Part shown: in pieces, positions 8,128 to 14,917 of the stretch | How the letters are laid out: every line of letters starts with the position of its first letter | Position numbering within the stretch: the first letter of the stretch is position 1 | Assembly (NCBI GenBank): GCA_003533405.1 | Contig: DQDL01000012.1 | Span: 1 to 24,997, forward strand | From: Clostridiales bacterium | Lineage (GTDB): Bacteria; Bacillota; Clostridia; Oscillospirales; Oscillospiraceae | Length of the DNA stretch: 24,997 nucleotides | Reading direction: 5' to 3' | Position numbers and translations under genes: made by a program | The notes under the pieces: generated by a model | What the model was told of the DNA's origin: nothing | Databases searched by the model: none | Seen by the model: the letters and a program-made list of their open reading frames with translations, nothing else

Positions 8128-9408
8128 ATGAAATACGCATTCGTAAACGCAACCGTTCTCGACGGCAGCGAAAATATGCAGCCCATGAAGAATATGGTCA
8201 TACTGGTCGAGGACGGCGTCATCAAGGCGATCGAGCCGTCGGCAGACAGCTTCGGCGATGTTGAGATGATCGACCTTGAAGGCCGCTACCTCATGCCGGG
8301 GCTTATAAACCTGCATGTGCATCTGCCCGGTTCGGGTATGCCCAGCTACACCAAAAAGCAGAACGCCAAGACCGTTAACTTCCTAATGTCAAATATAGTG
8401 ACGAGGTCGGTGGTTTATTCCCTTTGCTATAAATTTGCCCGCACGCAGCTGAAGTCGGGCGTTACGACCATTCGCACCGTCGGCGGCCTGGGCAATATTG
8501 ATTCAAGCATCCGTAACGATATAAACAAGGGCAAGCGCATCGGGCCGAGGATGCTCGTTTCGGATATGGCAGTCTCCGTGCCCGAGGGGCATATGGCCGG
8601 GCTGCTAGCGTATGAGGCGAAAAACGAGGACGACTGCGTTAAATATGTCCGCAAGATTGCCGAAAACAAGCCCGACCTTATTAAGATAATGATAACGGGC
8701 GGCGTTCTCGATGCAAAGGTCAAGGGTGAGCCCGGAGTGCTCAGGATGCCGCCCGAGCTTGTTCGTGCCTGCTGCAACGAGGCGCACAGGCTCGGCTACA
8801 AGGTGGCGGCGCACATTGAAAGCCCCGCCGGACTGCGTGCTGCGCTCGAAAACGGCGTAGACACCGTTGAGCACGGCGCAGACCCCGATGAGGACATGAT
8901 AAGGCTGTTTAAGGAAACGGGTGCAGCGCAGGTCTGCACGATATCTCCCGCCATCCCGGGCGCCTACTTCCCCACCGAGGTCACGCACATGAGCGAGATG
9001 GGCAAGTTTAACAGCAACATCGTCATGGAGGGCATGATCGCCTGTGCAAAGAAAGCTCTTGCAAACGGCATCACCGTGGGTCTGGGCACGGACACCGCCT
9101 GCCCCTTCGTCACGCATTACGATATGTGGCGTGAGCTGGTGTATTTCAAGAAGTTTGTCGGCGTTTCTAACGCCTTTGCCCTGCACACGGCAACACAGGT
9201 CAATGCAAAAATTGCCGGTATCGAGAACGAGACCGGCTCTGTCGAGGTCGGGAAATCGGCTGATCTCCTCATCACCGATGCCTCCCCGCTCGACGATCTG
9301 ACCGCCCTGCGCACGCCGTACATGGTCGTCATGAAGGGCAAAACCATAAAGCAGCCGAAGATAAAAAAGTTCGACTATGTTGAAACCGAGCTTGATAAGC
9401 TGCTCTGA
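8128..9408 (+). CDS. Metal-dependent amidohydrolase (imidazolonepropionase-like, COG1228)
   Basis: A 426-residue amidohydrolase-superfamily enzyme, hydrolysing an amide, lactam or peptide-like bond at a (di)metal site. Ligands are visible: HVH at 63-65, Lys186 in IKIMITGG (bridging carboxylysine candidate), His229, His249 and Asp322 in GLGTDT. The layout matches the Xaa-Pro dipeptidase/imidazolonepropionase-like group, whose true substrates include peptidyl-proline and N-acyl amino acids. No specific substrate is claimed. A longer reading frame begins at 8044, but the start at 8128 is chosen because AGGGGG lies 7 bases upstream and the promoter -10 lies inside the extended frame. No signal peptide is seen. 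It is a single gene ending at a strong hairpin. Confidence 0.87.
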   Translation: MKYAFVNATVLDGSENMQPMKNMVILVEDGVIKAIEPSADSFGDVEMIDLEGRYLMPGLINLHVHLPGSGMPSYTKKQNAKTVNFLMSNIVTRSVVYSLCYKFARTQLKSGVTTIRTVGGLGNIDSSIRNDINKGKRIGPRMLVSDMAVSVPEGHMAGLLAYEAKNEDDCVKYVRKIAENKPDLIKIMITGGVLDAKVKGEPGVLRMPPELVRACCNEAHRLGYKVAAHIESPAGLRAALENGVDTVEHGADPDEDMIRLFKETGAAQVCTISPAIPGAYFPTEVTHMSEMGKFNSNIVMEGMIACAKKALANGITVGLGTDTACPFVTHYDMWRELVYFKKFVGVSNAFALHTATQVNAKIAGIENETGSVEVGKSADLLITDASPLDDLTALRTPYMVVMKGKTIKQPKIKKFDYVETELDKLL

Positions 9409-9416
9409 TATAAAGC

Positions 9417-9446
9417 AAACACCCCGACGAGATCGTCGGGGTGTTT
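9417..9446 (+). terminator. Intrinsic terminator of the amidohydrolase gene
   Basis: A perfect 14-bp GC-rich stem (9417-9430 with 9433-9446; the apex opens to give a usable loop) begins 8 bases after the stop codon. Its 3' arm ends in TTT. The T-tract is short, but stem stability is high. Confidence 0.75.
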
Positions 9447-9580
9447 GGCTGTCTGCGCCACATGAAAACGCAGACCAAGCCGGTGTAGGGGGATAGAGTT
9501 GAGGGGGATTCATGAATTGAGGATGGGGGTGTGGGTGTAACACATATATGAAAGACTCATGTGATGGCGTAGTTAGTATG

Positions 9581-10057
9581 TTAATCGCTCTCACATCGGA
9601 GCAGCAGCTCGTTTACCGCAGGCGGCACGAGGCCGGAGAAGTCCTTGCGGTATTTGCTCAGCTCCGCTATGAGCGACGAGGAAATTCCATTGTTATCGGC
9701 TCGGAAATACACCGTTTCGAGGTTCGGGGCGATGAGCTTGTTGACGGCGGCTATGTTTTCCTCATAGTCGTAGTCCATGCGGTTGCGCAGTCCCCGTATG
9801 GTGTAGCCGATGTCGTTTTCGATGCAGAAGTCGGCTACAACGCCGTCGTGGATGCACACGGTGCAATTGGTAAGACCGTCGTCTTGGAGCGTGCTGGCTA
9901 TGGCGGCCTGCATCTGCTCGGCCGGATAGCGTCTGCGCTTTTCGGAGTTGACGGCAATGACTATATACAGCCGGTCGAACAGGACGGCTGCTTTTTTTAC
10001 GATGTCATGGTGACCGTTTGTGTAGCAGTCAAAGCTGCCTGCGTATACTGCGTTCAT
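9581..10057 (-). CDS. coaD: Phosphopantetheine adenylyltransferase
   Basis: This 158-residue enzyme catalyses the penultimate step of coenzyme A synthesis (4'-phosphopantetheine + ATP to dephospho-CoA + PPi). Family motifs are YAGSFDCYTNGHHDI at 5-19 (TxGH nucleotidyl-transfer motif, His16), RGLR at 89-92 and ISSSLIAE at 125-132 (canonical ISSTxVRE). The usual Pro in GSFDP is Cys11 here, and the NPxKxxLFS region is replaced by NSEKRRRY, so it is somewhat divergent. The start has AAGGAAGGG upstream. It lies 90 bases downstream of a CaiB-like CoA-transferase on the same strand, with a GC hairpin between. Co-expression with the acyl-CoA operon is possible but unproven. No clear terminator follows it. 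Confidence 0.93.
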   Translation of the reverse strand: MNAVYAGSFDCYTNGHHDIVKKAAVLFDRLYIVIAVNSEKRRRYPAEQMQAAIASTLQDDGLTNCTVCIHDGVVADFCIENDIGYTIRGLRNRMDYDYEENIAAVNKLIAPNLETVYFRADNNGISSSLIAELSKYRKDFSGLVPPAVNELLLRCESD

Positions 10058-10089
10058 TATTCAGCCCTTCCTTTATTGGGGGGGAGTGC

Positions 10090-10114
10090 CCCGCAGGGCA
10101 TGAAGCCCTGCGGG
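10090..10114. other. GC-rich hairpin between the CoA-transferase gene and coaD
   Basis: A perfect 10-bp stem CCCGCAGGGC/GCCCTGCGGG with an ATGAA loop lies in the 90-base gap. No T-tract follows on the minus strand, so it is not a classical terminator. It may mark an mRNA processing point or weaken read-through into coaD. Confidence 0.6.
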
Positions 10115-10147
10115 ACGAGGGAGAAATAATTAATAAGGAGACTTAAA

Positions 10148-11404
10148 TCAGATAAGGTTCTTTGCCTTCAGGTCTGCGATCTTGGCATCGTCATAGCCGA
10201 GCAGATCCTTGAGGATGGTGTTGGTATCCTGACCGAGAGCGGGAGCGCCGCGCCATACCTGACCCGGGGTGCCGGACATCTTGGGAACGATACCGAATGC
10301 GGTGACTTCCTTGCCGAGAGTCTGATCCTCGTACTTGATGAAGTCGTTGCGCTTCCGGTAATGCTCGTTTTCAAGGCAATCCTTTGCGCCCATTACACGG
10401 CTGCAGGGGACTTTGAACTTTGCCATTGCGTCCTCGATCTCCTGTGCAGTACGGGCTGCGCACCACTCGATGGTCTTAGCATCGAGCTCCTTGCCCTTTT
10501 CGGAGGCAACAGCTTCGATGCCGGAGGAGCAATCCTTGTAGTTGAAGTACTCGAGATCGAGACCCATTGCCTGAATGGCTCTCTTGTAAACGCCGGGGCC
10601 GAATGCGCCGAGGGCGACATCATAGCCATCCTTGGACTTAAACAGGCCGTAGGGCTGGAAGGCTGCGGACTTGTTGCCGGAACGGGTGTTCACACGACCT
10701 GCCATGGTGTAGGAGGTATACAGGTCGCAGCAGTAGCTTGCCTGAACCTCAAACTGTGCGATATCGACGATCTGGCCGTCGCCGCCCTTGAGAACATTGA
10801 TGTATGCAGCCAAAACTGCGAATACGGTGGCGTATGCGGAGGTAAAGTCGTTGAGCCAGGGCTTGCCGACGACGGGATCGCCGTCCTTTTCCCCGTTGAG
10901 ACCCATCCAGCCGGAGAATGCCTGACCGATCATGTCGTAGGAGGCACGGTCGCAGTATTCGGGCAGGCCGCCGAATCTGGGATTGCCGTAGCCGCTGATG
11001 TGGGCAATGATGAGCTTGGGGTTGACCTCGAGCAGTTCCTCGTCACGGATGCCTAACTTTTCGAGCCAGACCATGTTCTCCATGAACACATCGGCTTCCT
11101 TGATAAGTCCGAAGAAAAGCTCCTTGACCTCGGGGTGCTTGAGATTAAGTTCAAGGGAAAGAGACAGCTTGTTGCGGCCGTCCTGTGCCCAGGAGGTGCT
11201 GACGGTCTTGCCGTCCTCGGTTGCAAAGGGAGCGAGAACACGGAGAGTGTCGCCTACGCCGGGACGCTCGATGTGGATGACCTCAGCGCCGAAGTCGGCC
11301 AGCAGCGTTGCTGCGTAAGGCATTGCAATTAGAGAACCCGAATCAATAACACGCATTCCTGCGAAGGGACCGTACTTGGGGATGATCTGTTTGCGTTCGC
11401 TCAT
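10148..11404 (-). CDS. CaiB/BaiF-family (class III) CoA-transferase
   Basis: This 418-residue enzyme belongs to the family III CoA-transferases, which move CoA between carboxylic acids through an aspartyl-CoA intermediate. Likeness to CaiB (carnitine/crotonobetaine CoA-transferase) is seen along the whole length: YGPFAGMRVI at 11-20, FGAEVIHIERP, IAQAFSG-like IGQAFSG at 159-165, and a C-terminal PGQVWRGAPALGQDT. Asp186 (WLNDF) aligns with the catalytic Asp169 of E. coli CaiB. AAGGAG precedes the start. It follows acyl-CoA dehydrogenase, etfB and etfA on the same strand, after two strong hairpins. The context suggests activation of the acid used by that dehydrogenase; the substrate is unknown, and carnitine-like or aryl-acrylate acids are candidates only. 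Confidence 0.92.
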   Translation of the reverse strand: MSERKQIIPKYGPFAGMRVIDSGSLIAMPYAATLLADFGAEVIHIERPGVGDTLRVLAPFATEDGKTVSTSWAQDGRNKLSLSLELNLKHPEVKELFFGLIKEADVFMENMVWLEKLGIRDEELLEVNPKLIIAHISGYGNPRFGGLPEYCDRASYDMIGQAFSGWMGLNGEKDGDPVVGKPWLNDFTSAYATVFAVLAAYINVLKGGDGQIVDIAQFEVQASYCCDLYTSYTMAGRVNTRSGNKSAAFQPYGLFKSKDGYDVALGAFGPGVYKRAIQAMGLDLEYFNYKDCSSGIEAVASEKGKELDAKTIEWCAARTAQEIEDAMAKFKVPCSRVMGAKDCLENEHYRKRNDFIKYEDQTLGKEVTAFGIVPKMSGTPGQVWRGAPALGQDTNTILKDLLGYDDAKIADLKAKNLI

Positions 11405-11455
11405 TTTAGTAATCTCCTTTGTAAAAATATTTTTTTAACAAAAATTCTTCGTTAT

Positions 11456-11538
11456 ATGCTGCGGCCACCGGGGGGGTATGGTGACCGCAGCATGTGATTT
11501 GCTCAAGTTGACGGGAGCCGAACGGCTCTTGTCAACTT
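11456..11538 (-). other. Tandem stable hairpins between etfA and the CoA-transferase gene
   Basis: Two long stem-loops occupy the 132-base gap. The first on the transcript (11505-11519 with 11524-11538) has a 15-bp stem including two G-U pairs, a GAAC loop, and overlaps the etfA stop codon. The second (11456-11469 with 11480-11493) has a 14-bp stem with one mismatch. Neither is followed directly by a T-tract. They look suited to partial termination, mRNA end protection or processing. Confidence 0.65.
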
Positions 11539-12535
11539 ACGCCCTGCGGTTTTTGATCTCCGCGATAACAGCGGGGAGAACGGCCTTGAAGTCGGCCACT
11601 GCGCCGTAGTGGGAGATGTCAAATATTGGAGAGGCTGCGTTGTGGTTGATGCTGACTATGCACTTGGAGTTCTGCATACCGACCTGATACTGGACAGAGC
11701 CGGAAATGGCGACATTGATGATCATGTCGGGCTTGACGGCGGTGCCGGACTGGCCGATCTGTGCATCGTGGGGCAGAAAGCCGTTGTCGACGAGGGGTCT
11801 CGAGGCTGCGAGCTGGCCGCCGAGAAGCTCTGCAAGCTCCTTGAGAAGTGCAAGCTCCTGCTCGTTCTTCACGCCTCTGCCGCCTGCAACAAGGACGCTT
11901 GCGTGGTCGATGGGTACGCCGGTGACGACCTTCGGCTCAACACTGAGCACCTCGTAGCATTCCTCCTTGTCGACCGTGACGGTCTCGGTGATGACCTCGC
12001 CCTTGCGGGTCTCGTCCGGCTCCAGAGGAGTGAAGATCTTCGGACGAACGGTCACCATCTGCGGCCTGCACTCTAAGATAACGATGTGTGCAAGGATGCT
12101 GCCACCGTATGCAGGAGTGGTCTGATAAAACACATCATCTTCATCGTAGCCGAGGTCTATTGCGTCGGCGGTGAGGCCGGTCTTGAGGGATATCATCATG
12201 CGGGGAGCGAAATCACGGCCGAGGCTGGTCGCCGGGTACATGATGATCGAGGGCTTGTACTTCTCGGCAAGCTGGGTAAGAGCCTGCTGATAGGGTCTTG
12301 CGCTGTAGGATGCGAGGTTTTCGTTTTCTGCGACGATGACCTGATCTGCGCCGCCTGCGATGAGGCCGGCTGCCAGATGGGCGACCTTGCTGCCGAGGAG
12401 GACAGCGGTGATGGTCTCGCCGTTATGAACCTTGAGCTCCTGCGCCTTTGCAAGCAGCTCGAGTGTTACGGGATTGAGCGTTCCGTTCTGCTGTTCGGCA
12501 AATATCCATATGCCTTTGTAATCTTCCTTCGCCAT
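11537..12535 (-). CDS. etfA: Electron transfer flavoprotein alpha subunit
   Basis: This 332-residue EtfA/FixB subunit would carry electrons to or from the acyl-CoA dehydrogenase through FAD. The N-terminal Rossmann-like half and C-terminal FAD domain are present: AGGRGV at 217-222, ASRPLVD at 244-250, QIGQSG at 259-264, ISGSVQY at 277-283. Two positions differ from common EtfA motifs: the ISGAIQH histidine is Tyr283, and the IN-x-DxxAPIF region reads INHNAASPIF (Asn299 for Asp). The start at 12535 is chosen over 12580 because GAGGAGG lies about 10 bases upstream and the extension overlaps the etfB end. It lies 13 bases after etfB and is clearly co-transcribed. Confidence 0.93.
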   Translation of the reverse strand: MAKEDYKGIWIFAEQQNGTLNPVTLELLAKAQELKVHNGETITAVLLGSKVAHLAAGLIAGGADQVIVAENENLASYSARPYQQALTQLAEKYKPSIIMYPATSLGRDFAPRMMISLKTGLTADAIDLGYDEDDVFYQTTPAYGGSILAHIVILECRPQMVTVRPKIFTPLEPDETRKGEVITETVTVDKEECYEVLSVEPKVVTGVPIDHASVLVAGGRGVKNEQELALLKELAELLGGQLAASRPLVDNGFLPHDAQIGQSGTAVKPDMIINVAISGSVQYQVGMQNSKCIVSINHNAASPIFDISHYGAVADFKAVLPAVIAEIKNRRA

Positions 12536-12548
12536 TTGCCAAACCTCC

Positions 12549-13331
12549 TCAGACGAGATGCTCGGTTTCGAGCATGTCAACGAATTTTGCTGCTATCTCT
12601 TCGGGGCTGCCCTCGAAGTAGGTGGTGTCGGTATTGCGCTTGGGCGGCTCGAACACGACCTTGGTAGACGACGGCGAGCCGGGGATACCGGTCTGAGCCG
12701 TGTCTGCGCCGAGTGCCTCGGCGTTCCAAGTGGCACGGGGCTTTTTGAGCGCCTTCATGATGTTTATGGGCGTGGGGTAACGGGGGGTGTTTATCTCCGC
12801 AGTTACCGTTACGAGTGCCGGAAGCTTTGCACGCACCTTCTCGGTGCTGTCCTCGAGGACACGGTCGCAGTAGACCCAGCCGTCGCAAACATCGATGCTC
12901 GAGGCGAGGGTTATCTGCGGGATGCCCAAAAATGCTGCGGTAGCGGGGCCGGTCTGAGCGGTGTCGCCGTCAACGGCGTGGCGGCCGAACAGCAGCAGGT
13001 CGTAATCGCCGACCTTCTCGGCGCCCTTTGCGAGGGTGTATGCGGTAGCGAGGGTGTCTGCGCCGCCGAAGGCACGGTCAGACAGCAGATAAGCTTCGTC
13101 ACAGCCGAGAGCAAGAGCCTTCTTGAGAACATCCTCCGCCTGGGGAGGTCCCATGCAGATTGCAACTACCGTTGCGCCGTACTTCTCTTTGAGCCGGATA
13201 GCGGCCTCGACTGCGTTTGCGTCGAGGGGATTTATCATGCTGGCAACGCCGTCACGCTTGAGGTTGCCGCGCTCATCGAGCTTGACATCGTCCGTGTCGG
13301 GTACCTGCTTTACAAATACAAGTATTTTCAT
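12549..13331 (-). CDS. etfB: Electron transfer flavoprotein beta subunit
   Basis: A 260-residue EtfB/FixA subunit, partner of the EtfA encoded next. It begins with MKILVFVKQVPDT, and the nucleotide-binding segment reads GRHAVDGDTAQTGP at 116-129. The DGDTAQxGP form occurs in electron-bifurcating ETFs with a second FAD in the beta subunit (as in Acidaminococcus), whereas AMP-binding ETFs have a different segment there. This suggests, but does not prove, a bifurcating or NADH-linked ETF. AFGGADTLAT at 87-96 also matches that group. The gene begins 31 bases after the acyl-CoA dehydrogenase stop, with GGAGAG upstream. Confidence 0.95.
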   Translation of the reverse strand: MKILVFVKQVPDTDDVKLDERGNLKRDGVASMINPLDANAVEAAIRLKEKYGATVVAICMGPPQAEDVLKKALALGCDEAYLLSDRAFGGADTLATAYTLAKGAEKVGDYDLLLFGRHAVDGDTAQTGPATAAFLGIPQITLASSIDVCDGWVYCDRVLEDSTEKVRAKLPALVTVTAEINTPRYPTPINIMKALKKPRATWNAEALGADTAQTGIPGSPSSTKVVFEPPKRNTDTTYFEGSPEEIAAKFVDMLETEHLV

Positions 13332-13362
13332 CTTTCTCTCTCCAATTGTTTAGTGCTGTGAC

Positions 13363-14508
13363 TTATGCAAGGACTGCGCCGCTTACGACCATGCGCTGGA
13401 TCTCGCTGGTGCCTTCGCCGATCTCGAGCAGCTTTGCGTCACGGTACAGACGCTCGACATGGAACTCTGCGCTGTAGCCGTTGCCGCCGAGGACCTGGAT
13501 GCACTCATCGCAGATCTCCTTGCACCACTTGGAGCTCATGAGCTTGAGCATTGCCGCTTCGGCCGAGTGGCGCTCGCCGTTTGCCTTCATCTCTGCGGTA
13601 TCCCATACCATCAGATCCATTGCACGGATCTTTGCTGCCATGTCGGCGAACTTGAAGGAAACGCCCTGATATGCCTTGATGGGCTTGCCGAAGGTGGTGC
13701 GCTCGTTGGCGTACTGCTTGGCGATCTCCATTGCGTGCTGGGAAAGGCCGGATGCGATGGAGCCGATGGAGATGCGTGCGCCGTCAAGTGCCATCATTGC
13801 GACCTTGAAGCCCAGACCCTCTCTGCCGACACGGTCGCACTCGGGGATGCGGATGTTGTCAAAGCTGAGCTCACAGGTAGCGGAGCCTCTCATGCCCATC
13901 TTGTGCTCGAACTTGCCGATGGTCAGACCCTCTGCGTCCTTGGGAACAATGAAAACGGAGATGCCCTTTGCACCTGCGTTGGGATCGGTCTTTGCCATGA
14001 TGAGGTAGTAGTCGGCAACACCGGAGTTGGTGATCCATGCCTTGCCGCCGTTGAGGATATAGGAGCCGTCGGGCTGCTTGACGGCGATGGACTTGATGCC
14101 TGCTGCATCGGAGCCTGCGGAGGCCTCGGTCAGGCCGAATGCGAAAACCTTGCCCTCAGCTGCGAGGGGGAGATACTTTGCCTTCTGCTCGTCGTTGCCG
14201 TGAACGAGGATCATGTCGGAAGCCAGCCAGTTTGCATCGAGATAAAGAGCGATGCTTGCGCTGCCCTTTGCAAGCTCGTTGACGACTATCTGGGAGGTGA
14301 TGGCGTCACCGCCGCCGCCGCCGTACTGCTCGGGAATGTGGATGCCCATCAGGCCGGTCTCGACGAGCTTGGAGTAGATCTGCTGATAAATCTCCATGTT
14401 GAAGGAGAAGGTCTCGTCCATTGCCTTGTCATAGGGTGCAACTTCGTTCTTGGTGAACTCCCTGACCATGTCTCTGATCATAAGCTGCTCTTCTGTGAAT
14501 TTGTACAT
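13363..14508 (-). CDS. Acyl-CoA dehydrogenase (first of two)
   Basis: This 381-residue FAD enzyme of the acyl-CoA dehydrogenase family introduces or, with low-potential electrons, reduces an alpha-beta double bond in a CoA ester. Motifs are FGLTEASAGSDA at 124-135, WITNS at 158-162, ERTTFGKPI followed by YQGVSFKFADM, and the catalytic Glu365 in EGTSEIQR. Length and motifs are canonical. It leads the operon with etfB, etfA and a CaiB-like CoA-transferase, an arrangement like caiA/fixAB/caiB of carnitine reduction and like acdA-etfBA of aryl-acrylate reduction in clostridia. GGAGGA is spaced correctly before the ATG at 14508. The upstream region holds palindromic repeats. Confidence 0.94.
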   Translation of the reverse strand: MYKFTEEQLMIRDMVREFTKNEVAPYDKAMDETFSFNMEIYQQIYSKLVETGLMGIHIPEQYGGGGGDAITSQIVVNELAKGSASIALYLDANWLASDMILVHGNDEQKAKYLPLAAEGKVFAFGLTEASAGSDAAGIKSIAVKQPDGSYILNGGKAWITNSGVADYYLIMAKTDPNAGAKGISVFIVPKDAEGLTIGKFEHKMGMRGSATCELSFDNIRIPECDRVGREGLGFKVAMMALDGARISIGSIASGLSQHAMEIAKQYANERTTFGKPIKAYQGVSFKFADMAAKIRAMDLMVWDTAEMKANGERHSAEAAMLKLMSSKWCKEICDECIQVLGGNGYSAEFHVERLYRDAKLLEIGEGTSEIQRMVVSGAVLA

Positions 14509-14554
14509 TGTGCATTCCTCCGTTTAAAGTATTTTTTTACTGTTTGTTGTCGAG

Positions 14555-14566
14555 TGTTATATAACA
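14555..14566. promoter_or_regulatory. Putative operator copy 1
   Basis: TGTTATATAACA is a perfect 12-bp palindrome, 47 bases upstream of the acyl-CoA dehydrogenase start codon. It contains a -10-like TATATA for the minus strand. The next bases, GATTTGA, also follow copy 2. Confidence 0.55.
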
Positions 14567-14599
14567 GATTTGATGTTTTGCCTTGAGTTTTGCGTTTTC

Positions 14600-14611
14600 T
14601 GTTATAAGACA
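14600..14611. promoter_or_regulatory. Putative operator copy 2
   Basis: TGTTATAAGACA matches copy 1 at 10 of 12 positions. It is followed by the same GATTTGA, so the shared block is about 19 bases, placed 45 bases from copy 1. Confidence 0.5.
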
Positions 14612-14768
14612 GATTTGAAACTGTTTTCGGTTTTGTGCTTTAACGCTCGGTTTCTATGTGAACAATTTAACATCACTGAGACAGTATGTCAACTGTTTTG
14701 GATGTTTGTTCACACTTTTCGGCACTTGCCACAAGATATACTTTTCGACAATAACAGTTTCACCCTCC

Positions 14769-14780
14769 TTTAATACAACA
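14769..14780. promoter_or_regulatory. Putative operator copy 3 (weak)
   Basis: TTTAATACAACA matches copy 4 at 10 of 12 positions, with the right half-site intact and the left one degraded. This is the least certain of the four. Confidence 0.3.
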
Positions 14781-14822
14781 GTTGCGTGGATATTGGCAAA
14801 AATTCAGGTATATTTCCAAAGT

Positions 14823-14834
14823 TGTTATACAACA
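14823..14834. promoter_or_regulatory. Putative operator copy 4
   Basis: TGTTATACAACA matches copy 1 at 11 of 12 positions and lies within the inverted repeat GTTGT-TAT-ACAAC. It is 33 bases upstream of the -35 box of the regulator gene, a position suited to autoregulation. Confidence 0.5.
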
Positions 14835-14866
14835 CTTCGATAATCTTTTGACATTCAGCATTTTTC

Positions 14867-14895
14867 TTGCTTTTCTCACCCGCAAAATGTATAAT
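14867..14895 (+). promoter_or_regulatory. Promoter of the regulator/acyl-CoA dehydrogenase 2 operon
   Basis: TTGCTT (14867-14872) and a perfect TATAAT (14890-14895) are 17 bases apart. The start would be near 14902. A consensus TTGACA at 14848 is too far from the -10 (36 bases) to be its partner. Confidence 0.6.
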
Positions 14896-14917
14896 CATTA
14901 TTGCTAAGTGATACAGT

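Larger units (their letters stand above)
14509..14917. other. Divergent intergenic region with repeated palindromes
   Basis: This 409-bp AT-rich gap separates the minus-strand acyl-CoA dehydrogenase operon from the plus-strand regulator gene. It contains four near-copies of a 12-bp palindrome and the regulator promoter, listed separately. It also has short repeats of AACTGTTTT (14619-14627, 14691-14699; inverted form AACAGTTT at 14753-14760) and a small palindrome GACAGTATGTC (14680-14690). Short reading frames here have no support. Confidence 0.7.

Noticed and set aside
9451..9475. GTCTGCG/CGCAGAC inverted repeat as coaD terminator
   Set aside because: Seven-base stem, 11-base loop and no T-tract in either direction.
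8605..9594. 329-codon minus-strand frame opposite the amidohydrolase
   Set aside because: The plus-strand protein has all metal ligands; the antisense frame is a codon-bias shadow of GC-rich DNA.
13459..14586. 375-codon plus-strand frame opposite the first acyl-CoA dehydrogenase
   Set aside because: Shadow frame rich in Cys, Gly and Val; no start signal or known domain.
14848..14853. Consensus TTGACA as the -35 of the regulator gene
   Set aside because: It is 36 bases from the TATAAT and no -10 lies at proper distance; TTGCTT at 14867 fits better.
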